Assembly (NCBI GenBank): GCA_028023455.1
Contig: JAQFVV010012405.1
Location: 11,577,423 to 11,641,422 of the forward strand
DNA from: Epiperipatus broadwayi
Taxonomy: Eukaryota > Onychophora > Udeonychophora > Euonychophora > Peripatidae
DNA length: 64,000 nt
Direction of reading: 5' to 3'
The position numbers and the translations under genes are program-made. Below the pieces are notes generated by a model. The model was not told where the DNA came from and did no database searches. It saw only the letters and a program-made list of their open reading frames with translations. Below are positions 24,030 through 34,152 of the stretch, one piece after another. Each line of letters begins with the position of its first letter. The stretch's first letter is position 1.

Positions 24030-25050
24030 CTGTAGCTGTATTGTAAATTTCATGATATAAGAGTCTGCAATAGATTTAATTTCTGGACAACCAGCTGATG
24101 CCTCCAGAAGATGGTTTTTGACCAACTAAATAGCAAATAGCAGCTCCATTTCAAAGGACAAGCAGTCTACAAAAGTGATCATGAAGATGGACCTCTAAAT
24201 CTGCTCAAACCCTAAAATATGAACTCTTGTGTTTATCAAATAGGAACTTTTCTGAATTTGCAATTGATAGCTGAAAATAAGAACTCTTATCTGACTTAAA
24301 GAATGCAAAATCAATTATTAATATTTTTATGCAGATGTTTAAGCAATCATTTCCATTTCTCTTTTTTTGTGTGTGTTATGTTTTAACTAAAATGTATTAA
24401 ATTTTAAGTTGGGTGTGGATAGCTATATAGATTCATTAAATTATGTTAGTTTTAAGGGGGTTTAATTTCAGGCTACTTGTCTCATAGTTAGGTCAATGCT
24501 GGTGGAGGGATATATGGGTGTTTATATCAATGTAATGTGAAGCATGTTTAGTATACAGGGCAACATGCCCAACTGAATGCATGATCCCAAAGAGGCAGTC
24601 ATATCATTGCAATGGACGCAGATATATTTCCTGTGCCATTGACCCCTTCTAGCTCTTTGGAGGGATTATAAGTCGGCAGATAAACCACTCTCCCCCATAC
24701 GTAGCACTTTTTTAAAAAATTATATACATGATTCTTTAGTCAGACAGATGCACATTTCTGTTCTGGATGAGGATCATGTCCTTCAAATAATATCACGCTG
24801 TCAGATGCACATTCCTGTCAGTGTGGGTTTATGCTAGCATCTTCATATTGCATTGGTTGTGACTATATATCTGGAAGCAGGCGTTGGTTTGGCTATGAAC
24901 TTTTAATCTGAGATTGAATGATTTATTTTGAAAAGTTATTAACTGTGAAATCTATGTAGCTTATCTATACTCAACATTATAAAACAAACTTATTAAAATC
25001 CATCTGTGCAAATTTATAAAATTTAAATTATAAAGATAAAATGATAATAA

Positions 25051-25130
25051 ATTTAAAATCATCTTTATTCCTCAATTGTTAAATATTCATATTTAAAATC
25101 ATCTTTATTCCCCAATTGTTAAATATTCAT
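25051..25130. repeat. 40-bp tandem duplication
   Basis: Two consecutive units (25051-25090 and 25091-25130) beginning ATTTAAAATCATC differ at one base (T/C). Such a clean tandem copy suggests a recent slippage event. Confidence 0.85.
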
Positions 25131-25511
25131 ATATGCATCAATAAATCTGGCAGTAGCTTATTTATTTATTTTATTGAAATCTTTTTTCTTGAAATATATT
25201 TTAAAAAGTTATATTAAATCTCTGTGTCTCTATGAGCTAGTGGCATTGGTCTGATGATCAGAATAAAATATATAAAAAAAATTTTTTTCTTATCTTACGT
25301 ATCTGCCTACTCTACAAATTTTCTAGGTTCAAATGCCTAGTGGTGCCCTGTACAGCAGATTACAATAAGACTCCTTTTTCCCGACCATTATACTACAGAG
25401 TAACTAGAAAAAGTTTACCATAAAGTTGTCATACAACTCAGTAGATTCATGTATTTTTATTTATAAATCTAACTGAGTAGAATTATTTGGGGTAGTGAAT
25501 AAATTGAAATT

Positions 25512-26160
25512 TTAACTGGGTATCCCCCTATTAAACTTAGGTCTTTTCCTTTTTAAAATCAATTCTTGATTAACATAATCAATAACACATCCAAACCAAT
25601 TCATGAAGGCATATTCTATTATAACCTTATAAATAAGGTCAGACATGATCAAAAATATTTGCTCTTTGATTACTGACAAATCCAAACAGTTAACCATACC
25701 TATTGAGCAGACAATTTTGCCTTATGGCCATTTTCCATAGTAAATTGAGTTTACTTCAATGGTAGCACAAGGATTTCAAAATCTGCTTCAGTAAGATGAT
25801 GTAATCAAAATTTGACTTCCTGAATCTTATAAAGCCTTCACTAATGTACCCTGAATAATTATTTTAATCTCTGGACAAATTGTATTTACATAGCATTCTA
25901 TTGCTCTGTCGTAATCATCATCTTTAGTTTCAAAATTTAATGAGGTTAAATAATTAATAATATTGTTGCTTCCCAAATTTATGATGCTACTAGCCACTTG
26001 TACTAAGTAAAATTCCAATGCAATCTATTTTTTTTATTTAAAGGACTACTTTTAGGCCTATTCCGAAGCATTCTCACAGATGTACTCTGTGATATGCTGA
26101 CAGGGTAACTTCCTGCTGCACACACACTCTTTTCTACCATGTTATAACTTTTATGATTAT
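25512..26160 (-). pseudogene. Gypsy gag end and aspartic protease relic
   Basis: Minus strand: a linker ending NRLHWNF (~26020), then a frame with ICPEIKIIIQGTLVKAL, a stop, and DSGSQ (25812-25826), the D-S-G active-site motif of retroviral-type proteases. It continues to YKVIIEYAFMNWFGCVI and ELILKRKR (about 25550-25640), matching the flap-to-end part where active elements have a G-x-D/N-x-L block. Proteases of this type cut the Gag-Pol polyprotein. One stop before DSG and a shift after it disable it. Confidence 0.7.
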
Positions 26161-26299
26161 TCTTACTGCTACTTCATATAAAAGAACTGTACGATTGCTA
26201 TATTTCAGATAAAATCTATTCATTATTCTTATTATTCACATAATCTATTTATTCTATTGTCTCTATTTCATATACTCTTATCAAATTTAGTAAGGGAAA

Positions 26300-26319
26300 T
26301 ATGATATATATATATATAT
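26300..26319. repeat. (AT)n tract
   Basis: Short AT run immediately before the hammerhead repeat. Confidence 0.9.
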
Positions 26320-26320
26320 A

Positions 26321-26747
26321 AAATTAAGAGCGTGCTAATAGCTCTAAACAAGCTTTTTTTTTTTTTTTTTTCATGATAAATGCTACTACAAGAGAAGGCA
26401 TTCAAATCATTTTTATTTAAAATGGTCCCCATCCCCAGACCGGTTTCGACCTATGGGTCTCTTCAGTGAGGAGTTGGGACATTAGATCTAAAAAACCAAC
26501 TCAAGCAAAGCATTTATCTAAAAGATAATTGTTAGAAGAAGATCTGAAACTTTTAGACATCTACATGTCTTTAAAGTCAGCTCTCCAACTGAAAAAATCA
26601 TATGGGACTGAACTTAATTCAGATACTCCATATATTAGTAGGCTTAGCTCTTTAATTTAGCTAAAGCCACAACAGCAAAATAATAATAGTAATAGTAACA
26701 AGTCAGATGTCACATGACTTATATATAGCTTGCACTTACAAATATGT
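26321..26747 (-). mobile_element. Hammerhead-bearing repeat (retrozyme-like), copy 1
   Basis: A 427-bp unit, non-coding, with an intact-looking type I hammerhead on the minus strand (26432-26472). The same family occurs at 26748-27060 and twice at 34.5-35.2 kb, where it is inverted. Known relatives would be the non-autonomous hammerhead repeats called retrozymes and the PLE terminal repeats; both carry type I hammerheads in animals. PLE coding DNA lies ~100 bp away (27.1 kb), and PLE enzymes are a plausible driver. I infer, not prove, that it moves through RNA. Confidence 0.7.
26432..26472 (-). ncRNA. Type I hammerhead ribozyme
   Basis: Minus strand, 5' to 3': stem I TCCTCA (26467-26472), core CTGAAGA (26460-26466, fits CTGANGA), stem II GACC/GGTC with loop CATA (26448-26459), GAAA (26444-26447), palindromic stem III ACCGGT (26439-26444), cleavage triplet GTC (26438-26440), then TGGGGA (26432-26437) which pairs with TCCTCA as six pairs (one G-T). 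An outer CCC/GGG pairing can extend stem I. Stem III has 3 bp and no loop, so cleavage likely works through a dimer (double hammerhead), as in other short-stem-III hammerheads. The predicted cut lies between 26437 and 26438. Confidence 0.8.
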
Positions 26748-27060
26748 AAAATTAAGAGCGTGCTAATAGCTCTAAACAAGCTTTTTTTTTTTTATGATAA
26801 ATGCTACTACAAGAGAAGGCATTCAAATCATTTTTATTTAAAATGGTCCCCATCCCCAGACGGTTTGATATGGGTCTCTTCAGTGAGGAGTTGGGACATT
26901 AGATCTAAAAAACAACTCAAGCAAAGATTTATCTAAAAGATAATTGTTAGAAGAAGATCTGAATTTTAGACATCTACATGTCTTTAAAGTCAGCTCTCCA
27001 ACTGAAAAAATCATATGGGTGAAAATTAGATACTCATATATTAGTAGATTAATTTATAAA
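26748..27060 (-). mobile_element. Hammerhead-bearing repeat, copy 2 (deletion-riddled)
   Basis: Starts with the same TAAAATTAAGAGCGTG as copy 1, 427 bp downstream. Over ~300 aligned bases I see no substitutions, only about ten small losses, nearly all removing C (alone or with neighbours). These losses hit the hammerhead: GGTCGAAACC becomes ATCAAACC on the minus strand, destroying GAAA and stem II. This could be a real decayed tandem copy or an uncorrected duplicate of copy 1 in the assembly. Confidence 0.65.
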
Positions 27061-27067
27061 AATAAAA

Positions 27068-27088
27068 GAATATATATATATATATATA
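27068..27088. repeat. (AT)n tract
   Basis: AT run between the second hammerhead repeat and the PLE fragment. Confidence 0.9.
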
Positions 27089-27100
27089 GGTGAGTCAGCA

Positions 27101-27361
27101 AATAGTTTACATGTCAGAATGACTAATCATAGATTTGACATTTTGCATAAGAATAAAGATAGACCGGTTTCAAAACATTTTAACTTACCGAATCATTCAA
27201 TTGATGATTTAAAAGTAGTGATTCTTCAGGAAGGTTTTTCTTCTACAAGGGAGAGGAAACAAAAGGAGAGTTTTTTTATTTTTAAATTCAAGACCTTAGA
27301 ACCGCATGGATTGAATTTGAACACTGGAACTATTACATCTCTGGGTTACCTGGTCTCCTAA
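27101..27361 (+). pseudogene. Penelope-like GIY-YIG protein C-terminus
   Basis: The frame reads MTNHRFDILHKNKDRPVSKH, then FNLPNHSIDDLKVVIL, then a basic R-x-R-x-x-E region and FKTLEPHGLNLNTG before the stop. In PLEs and related GIY-YIG proteins the block H-F-N-x-x-x-H-x-x-x-D follows the catalytic Arg helix, and the L-x-P-x-G-L-N block is at the C-terminus. The catalytic YIG part is missing (truncated). No break inside the remaining frame. Confidence 0.8.
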
Positions 27362-27860
27362 ATGATTTCTATATGTGTGTTTTTTATGTGAAAATTTTCT
27401 TATATGAGGTTTTTTTATGTAAAGATTGGTTACATGGATGTTTAATATCTGTGTTTAATTGGTTTATAGATAAATAATTAGTTATAAATTATTGTACTTT
27501 GCACTAACTATATTTTTTAAAATGTATAAGTATTTTAGTTTTTAATGAATATTAATGTGAGCACAGCTATTTTTTGTGTGTGAGCATAGTTTAATTTTTC
27601 TATGTATGCACATATGTATATTTTAATTTTTAATTTTGGATTTTTTATTTTTATATTTATTTTAATTTAAATAGAATTTAAGCTTGATTAGGAGGGAATG
27701 TAGTTTTTTTTTTTGTTTTTGTTTGAATTTTGTCATTGATTGGGTAGATATTCTGTGTTAGATTTTGTGACCAATCAGGGGGGTTTTGTTAAATTTTTAA
27801 TCTTTTATCAAATCTGTAATTTTTGATTATCGCCATTTTACTGTGTATTTTTTTTTCTTT

Positions 27861-27895
27861 CTGATGAAAACCAGTCCTCTGGTTGAAATATTATA
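27861..27895 (+). ncRNA. Hammerhead-like motif at PLE terminus
   Basis: CTGATGA (27861-27867), a perfect 6-bp stem AACCAG/CTGGTT with TCCT loop, then GAAA (27885-27888). There is one extra A between the core and stem II, which the canonical ribozyme lacks, and a stem I is not evident in the flanks. It may be a hammerhead derivative with weak or no activity, but its place at a PLE end fits known PLE hammerheads. Confidence 0.5.
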
Positions 27896-29161
27896 TTATT
27901 TATTGGATTTATAAGTCTTTATTTTTTTGTTTATATATATATATATATGACTATTTTAATTACATTTGTAATTATTTTCACAAAGTCAAGTCGTCTGAAT
28001 ATTTCATATGCTTCTTTTATAGTATACCTGTCAGCAGTAATTAATGTTTTATCAATGTTCATCGGCAAGTTTCTCTTGACTATCTGAATTATTTGGTTTT
28101 CCGATAATGAAAACACGGTCAGCATTTTTAATTTAGCCATGTGCATTCAAAAGAATTTAGTACAACTGCTTTCTTAGCACTATACTTGTTCTGACTAATC
28201 TGATACTTCATGTTATACTGCTCATCTTTTCTCCAAAAATTATTTAACAGGATGTTATTGAAATCCCCATTATGTTTCTGGTTTGTTAACTAGTGATTTC
28301 CACTAATGTTTGGTGAATGAAGTTAAGTCATTGCTTGCTACAATCTTATTTAAATGACTCAATAAGAACAGCTCTTTTAAGGCATTTAAATACTCTCTTT
28401 TCATTTTTAATTTTCTCTGAACTATACATCATACAGTGATGATATAACATAATCAACTTTACTTAGGAACTTATTTTCTGATCATGTACGTTTATATGAT
28501 CTAACTATATGATCTTCAGTGTGTTTGACAAGAGTACTCTTCATCCTAACATTCTATATTCTAAGGTTATACATAGCTTATTATCCTTACTTCTCAAAAC
28601 TTTTATTTATCTCTTGATCTTCCATTTTACTGTAAATTTCTTCCTGGTATTTATTACAGTTTGATAATTCCTGTAAAGAAAATTTCTAATTATATAACCT
28701 GTCTTTTGAATGATTTAACTCTCCTGGTCTTAATTGTTCAATACTATTTAATTCTTTTTTGCATACCCATTAAAGTGTCCTGAAATTCCTTGCATATTTG
28801 TTTGCAACTTGTTTATTTCATTATCAGCCTTATTGTTTTTTACATACCTCTTTATATTCTACTTTCATTTGATTTCGTATATTTTTTAATTTTATTTTAA
28901 TATTATTTACTTCTAAATGTTATGTCTCCTGATCATTTTTATATGCTTTTTCAATTTTCATATACTTTTTCTACAAATCTCTATACCTAACTGTAAATGT
29001 TTTAATTTCACTATTTAAATTTTCAAACCTGATTTCTAACCTTTCTTGAACCAATTTATCTCTCATTTCATTAAACCTGCTGTCAGATTTATGACCAGAT
29101 TCTCTTAATTTAACATCTATCTTGTATTTGAATTCTTGAAATTGTGCATTTGTAACATTTA

Positions 29162-29173
29162 ACTTTCCTGACT
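29162..29173. repeat. Target-site duplication of SINE copy 3, left
   Basis: ACTTTCCTGACT matches ACTTCCCTGACT at 29284-29295 with one difference. Confidence 0.8.
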
Positions 29174-29283
29174 ACGTCAAGCATTGGTGGTCGAGAGGTC
29201 AGTGACAGCTGCTTTACAAGCAGTTGTCCCGGGTTAGTGGATTCACTTCCTGGCTGATACTATGACACATGAAAAAAAAAAAG
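29174..29283 (+). mobile_element. tRNA-derived SINE (copy 3, most complete)
   Basis: Starts ACGTCAAGCATTGGTGG, A box TGGTCGAGAGG, anticodon-arm-like CTGCTTTACAAGCAG (TAC in the loop), GTTGTCCCGGG, then TTCCTGGCTGATACTATG and ACACATG followed by A11. 12-bp duplications flank it. Compared with the other copies it has an insert near the B box (GGGTTAGTGGATTC), so the B box is disrupted. It lies inside the gag-like pseudogene. Confidence 0.85.
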
Positions 29284-29295
29284 ACTTCCCTGACT
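29284..29295. repeat. Target-site duplication of SINE copy 3, right
   Basis: ACTTCCCTGACT; see the left copy at 29162-29173. Confidence 0.8.
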
Positions 29296-29489
29296 GTATC
29301 TTCAATTTTCTGATACTTACTTTTAATTCTTTACTTTGAACCTGAAATCTATTATTCATTTCTCAAAAATTTATTGTTTATTTCTCTTCTTATATCTTCT
29401 CTTAATTCTATATTTTCTCTAATATTAATATCAAATTTATTATTCATTTTTGTACTTTGAATCTCAAATTTACTATTTATATTTTCCAT

Positions 29490-32035
29490 TGTTTTTAAGA
29501 ATACAATCTTCAGGTTATATTAATATTTCAGCACCATTGGTTTCCATCTTTGCTTATTTTTATAGCAAAAATAATATCCTCTCATTAGCCAAAACAAATT
29601 ATGTAAATATTTTAAATTATTTTACTACTTAACACAAAATATTTGCCCATTCGTTTATCCAGTTATTTACAAAAACTTGACAAAACACCCACTATAATAA
29701 CAAAATTATTTTTTTGTAAATATACAATATATTTCTTCACTTACTATTCAGATAAAATTCTTTAATTTTTTTTAGAATAAATTATAACTACATATAAAAT
29801 ATTACTACTATATACAAGATATAATTTTATATTCTTCTACAGATGCATATATGAGACTCTGACTTTTCTGATTTTGGTCTTTAAACAAGCCTGAGTTGTT
29901 TGCACCATTGAGGATATACTCTTCTTTTAATAGCTTTGGAAGCCATTTGTTGCAGAATAAAAATAATGACAATCGGAAATTATAACTAATATAATTTGAA
30001 TGAAAATATAGCCCGATCCATCATGGACACCATTTATAACAGAATGAAAATATGGGTCATAGAGTATACTTAGTCATGGCCTAATTATTGATCATCATTT
30101 GCTATAGAATATAAATATGAACCAAAAAATAACAATTCTAATTTAATAAAACCCATGAAGTCTAATGTCATTTATAATAGAATAAAAATAATAAATTAAA
30201 CCAAAGTGAACATCAACCAATGAATAACAATCTAATACTTAATTTACTAAAAGAATGATAATAATCTTTGTTGTAAACTCTGAAATTCAAATAGCATTTA
30301 AAACGGATGGAAAATAAGTAAAATTATTGCTTCAACCAATCTTAAAATATGATCATTATTTGCAATAGGTTCAAGACAAAGCAATAAAACCAAATATCCT
30401 TATCTCATAGCAATGATATATGTCTATTATATAAACAGTTCATAATAGAATAAAAGTAATGACAAGGAATTAGATAAATAAACCTTAATATTTCTTATAA
30501 ATCAAACCACTGTTTATAATAACACAAACTTGTACCAAAAGTCAAACGTTATTTATATTTATATATAAATGAAGTACTTCATGGATTGTTAAAACAATAA
30601 TTTTAATAAACCCTACAAATTTACAATATGAATGACATCTACCTATATATATATCTTAATAATTAATTTCTAATTAAAAATATAAAAAATAATTCTAACT
30701 TAGTCATGCTACTCCGCTAATACCTATATGCTCTTATTAATTACACTCAATTATAAAACAATTAAATACTCAATAATATTAAAAAATCAATTAATCTAAG
30801 ATGTTTCTCCACTTTCACCAACTTATAATACTATAAAATAAAGTCATCTTATTAGTTAACATTAAAATTTATAGTATCCAATCATATCAGTATATAAAAT
30901 AAACCATAGATTCCTGTTTAATGCTTCTTCAAACACAAATGACAAATCATATCCAATTATTTTTCAGTTTAATAAAGCTAAATTGTTAAAATTTTAGACA
31001 ATAATTGGCAAAGCATATGAAAGATTAATAATGTTTATTTTTAACATAATTAAATGTACATTGGCCGAGTGAGTTAAAGTTCTAAACTTTTGATTGGTCA
31101 ATTACAAAATTAGCAGTAAAAATTTATTTGACTTTTAATATTATATTCATTTTTTAGTTTACTTTCTAAAAGGCAAATTAATAATTTGTCAGATTATTAA
31201 AGTGAATGAAAGTTTTTTTTCAAAAATACATTTCTATTTACAATTATAAAAATAATTTATAGCAGAAAACATAAAATGAATGTTTCATAACCTATCAAAA
31301 AATGCAGCCTATGTCATTAATTTCTTTCTCAATTTACATTTGTATAAATAATTTTTACTAAAATCATTACTATTTTTCTAAAATAATTATATTTTCAGCA
31401 TATTTCATCAAAATAATTTATAATATGTGAAAAAATACAAAAAAATACTCTAAAGTATACATTTTTGTTTTGAAAATCAAAACAAAAAACTTAGACCTGT
31501 CAAAATTGTTGACAAGTGCTCACTTTTGTTGAAAATGAAAAACAACCAGTCAGAGCCTTGTAAAGTTCACCTTCTCTCATTGTTATAGCTTTAAATTTAA
31601 ATCTTATTGATTTTTTACTTATAAAATAATTCTAGATCTGGCAGCATCCTATGGTACATTTTTATTTTTAAAATGTCTGTAAATTTGCTATGATAACATA
31701 ATTAAATAAACTTTCACTATATATAAAATTTAAGTATAATTGAAATTTGCATAATTTTGTTCATCTGTGTAATGCTGTGTTGTATTTCTCTTTATAACTG
31801 AAAGCTGAATGCACTTTTGGGAAAGTTCACTATAATCATAGCTCTCTTAAATAGTTGTAAAGAAGTCAAAAATAATTTTGTTATGCAGATAAATGTATGC
31901 AAATTTGAATTACAAATACTGAAGTAGAGAAACTCAAAATTAAGTGTATTACATATAAATTGAAAAATATGTACAGTATCTTAAAATGCAATTTTTACTT
32001 AACTCATATTTAATATTAGTTATAACAACACCAAA
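29490..32035. other. AT-rich DNA, possible 5' end of the Gypsy relic
   Basis: If the Gypsy extends beyond gag, its leader and LTR should lie here, but I cannot find a repeat of any kind that marks them. A 12-bp perfect hairpin (TTTTTGTTTTGA / TCAAAACAAAAA, near 31465-31491) is the only small structure noted. Confidence 0.4.
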
Positions 32036-32550
32036 GATCTTGATCAGATTATTATGACAAATGGAAACATAATGGGTGAAATTAATCATAGAATTAAAAT
32101 TGTTTGCAGTGCTTGTGTTTGAAAATGCAGATATTTAATAAATGTGTGTTATCAGTTCTGATTTATGGATCTGAGACATGACTTAATAAAAAAGCAATAC
32201 AGAAACTTCAGATCACTTATGAAGAGATGTATGTTAGGAATAACAAGAAAGGATTTAAAATGATGTACATGGGTGAGAGAACATCATTGAAAGAATTAAG
32301 AGACTGGAGTTGGGCTGGACATATTTTTAGAAGAAATGATAATAGATAGATAGTTAAAATTTTAAACTAGATTCCAAGAGATTGTAAAAAACCTAGAAAG
32401 ATACCACAAGTGAGATGGATGAATGACATAAGGAATTGTGCTAAGGTGATGTGGAGAATAGAGATTAGACATTGGAGAAGATGGATTGAACTTGAGAAAC
32501 TATACTGCAAAGGTGTTATAATCATTAAAAGTAATGATGATGATAACAAC
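32036..32550 (+). mobile_element. RTE-like element 3' fragment (copy C)
   Basis: Aligns with the last ~550 bp of copies A and B, from QIIMTNGNIMGEINHRI (about 32046) through ACAGTGCT..., YGSET (~32164) to GATGATGATGATAAC. It is more diverged, with internal deletions (for example the part before GCTTGTG near 32110) and many stops. 5'-truncated, as usual for LINE copies. Confidence 0.85.
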
Positions 32551-33015
32551 AGCAATTTTTAATTTCTTAGGCAATATTGGTAAAATAAAAAATGATTGTG
32601 ACACTTATGTTATTACTGTTATTTACATATTTTGACATAACTTCTATTCAATTAGACTTCATTTTTGATTAAAAAATAAAGGACTGTTGATTTATAAATT
32701 AAAACAAAATCAGTTTTATTTATTAGATAATTACAAAAGCAAAAAATAAATAACTATTTTACATAACATTGAGTAAAATGAGAATAAATTTAAAAATGTG
32801 CATATATAACTGATTGTAACTTATATGGATTACATAAATGAAACATTGAAATGACTTAATTTACATATCATGTATTTACATAACATGCATGACTAGATTA
32901 AAGGACAAATACAGCAGTTATAACAGCTAGCATGAAAGTTATGATTATGGTAGTCATTGCAAAAAGTGCACTCAGCTTTATAATGTAAAGATAAGATAGA
33001 AATCAGTTCATTATG
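32551..33015. other. AT-rich spacer
   Basis: Nothing recognised. Confidence 0.5.
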
Positions 33016-33040
33016 CATATATATATATATATATATATAA
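33016..33040. repeat. (AT)n tract
   Basis: AT run directly before a short repeat family member. Confidence 0.9.
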
Positions 33041-33184
33041 GATATTCTGTAGGTTCATCACCCAGTGGATGACTTGTGTGATCAAGTTGAAATGTCGGTA
33101 TATCAATACTTAAATTTTTTAACATGGATGAACCCATAAAAGATGTCTTTTATATATGCAACTCGTGAAAATCTTTGTATCAAC
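33041..33184 (+). repeat. Short repeat with decayed hammerhead-like centre, copy 1
   Basis: A ~144-bp segment that recurs at 34153-34375 (once forward, once partly inverted). It contains GTGGATGA, a stem CTTG/CAAG with TGTGAT loop, then GAAATGTC (33065-33097). Comparing the two copies, the ancestral core could be YTGATGA, so a hammerhead origin is plausible but not shown. A CA-rich stretch follows. Confidence 0.5.
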
Positions 33185-33829
33185 ACACACACATATATAT
33201 GCTAAAGAATTATATATATAAGTGAAGGAAAAATTATTAATACTGGTATGCTTAGTAAAATATTTATTCATTAATTATCATGTTCCATCCACCCTCTCCC
33301 CATTTAAACTTGTTTTTATTAGATATTTAAAGTTTATTGTATATTTTTAATCTGTGATACCAACTTTACTGTTTTCCTTAGAAACCATTATAATTGCTTG
33401 TTTATTATAAAAAATTATTGATTTACTAATCATTTTGAGAAACCAATTGCTTTCACAGTCTAAAGAAAAATGGGATAGAACTTTCTCAATATAAGTTAAA
33501 AAAGAATGGCTATTAATCTGTCATTTTTATTAAAAGTTGTCTTAAAGATTGCACTGTTATTTTTAAATTACATTTTCTAACAAATACAAATGTCTATTAT
33601 TCTAACTTTAAAAACAGTAATAACATTACTTATAACAAGATTGTTCATTCTCTTTCTACTCTAGTGCCATCTATTGTAAGGTTGAATAGAAAGACAAAAA
33701 CTGCTTCTATTGCTATGTAGTAGAACTAAAAAAATCATAATATATTATTATTAACATCACCTGTTAATGTTTTTTAATCTAACATGTACCCAGTTGGTCA
33801 ATTTTGGGTTAGGGAGAGTTAGTGTAAAG
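33185..33829. other. AT-rich spacer
   Basis: Nothing recognised. Confidence 0.5.
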
Positions 33830-33902
33830 TTTTTCATTTTTCACCCCCCCCCAACCTTTGCCACCCTCAACTCTTTTGAAAAGAATATATATATATATAT
33901 AT
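33830..33902. repeat. C-run plus (AT)n tract
   Basis: A 10-base C run followed by a G+C-richer stretch and an AT run (33885-33902). The C run recalls the suspicious patch at 7866-7990. Confidence 0.5.
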
Positions 33903-34152
33903 CCATTTTCAGATAATTGTAAATATCTAAATTGGTTGTCTATAACCTAACTAATTATCTCACAGTAGTCAGTTAATAGACCTCTAAATTTTCTTAGCAA
34001 TGCATTGAATTATGTTGAATAATAATTGATTACTATAATGAGTTGTGATTTGAATCCAGGATTCTACGACATTTGTGAACAAGTTTTTGCATGGCAGTGG
34101 AATATTTTATGATATTAATATTATATAACATACCCATATATATATATATATA

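Larger units (their letters stand above)
23420..25500. other. Insertion-like stretch inside the Gypsy relic
   Basis: No coding motif. It has AT tracts at 23537-23561 and 23990-24026 and a moderately G+C-richer part near 23750-23930 with a TATA-like TATAAAAC at 23918-23925, as in an LTR or promoter. 24540-24720 is also less AT-rich (GGCAACATGCCC, CCACTCTCCCCC). It may be a solo LTR or another insertion; I cannot assign ends. Confidence 0.3.
27089..27948 (+). mobile_element. Penelope-like element 3' end (copy 3)
   Basis: 5'-truncated PLE: the last ~85 codons of the GIY-YIG protein (to 27361), a ~500-bp 3' region, and a terminal hammerhead-like motif (27861-27895) followed by TTATTGGATTTATAAGTC and an AT tract. 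The same terminal segment recurs at 53299-53360. AT runs lie at both ends, so insertion into a microsatellite is likely. It sits inside the gag region of the old Gypsy, in the opposite orientation. Confidence 0.8.
20950..29489 (-). mobile_element. Old Gypsy LTR-retrotransposon relic, split by insertions
   Basis: On the minus strand the domains come in Gypsy order: coiled-coil gag (29489-27945), gag end and protease (26160-25512), RT (23400-22790), RNase H (about 22470-22300), integrase (about 22000-20960). The gaps hold a SINE (29174-29283), hammerhead repeats and a PLE 3' end (about 26170-27944), and ~2 kb of unassigned DNA (23420-25500). Its RT is close in sequence to the younger Gypsy at 60.8-64 kb (both have YPIPHQY and LSDEVK before YVDD). 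I did not find LTRs. Confidence 0.7.
27945..29489 (-). pseudogene. Coiled-coil gag-like protein relic of the Gypsy element
   Basis: Minus strand from ATG at 29489: MENINSKFEIQSTKMNNKF and further charged heptad-rich segments (VTNAQFQEFKYKIDVKLRE, RFNEMRDKLVQER), typical of coiled coils. Further on: MKREYLNALKELFLL (about 28365-28410), then MAKLKMLTVFSLSENQIIQI and LPMNIDKTLITADRY (27945-28146), which fit a capsid-like region. Stops and shifts are frequent. A SINE (29174-29283) splits the coiled coil. Gag packages element RNA. The order relative to protease and RT downstream supports the call; no zinc knuckle could be read. Confidence 0.6.

Noticed and set aside
27945-29489. Host coiled-coil gene
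   Set aside because: Many stops and its position just upstream of protease and RT fragments on the same strand favour a Gypsy gag relic.
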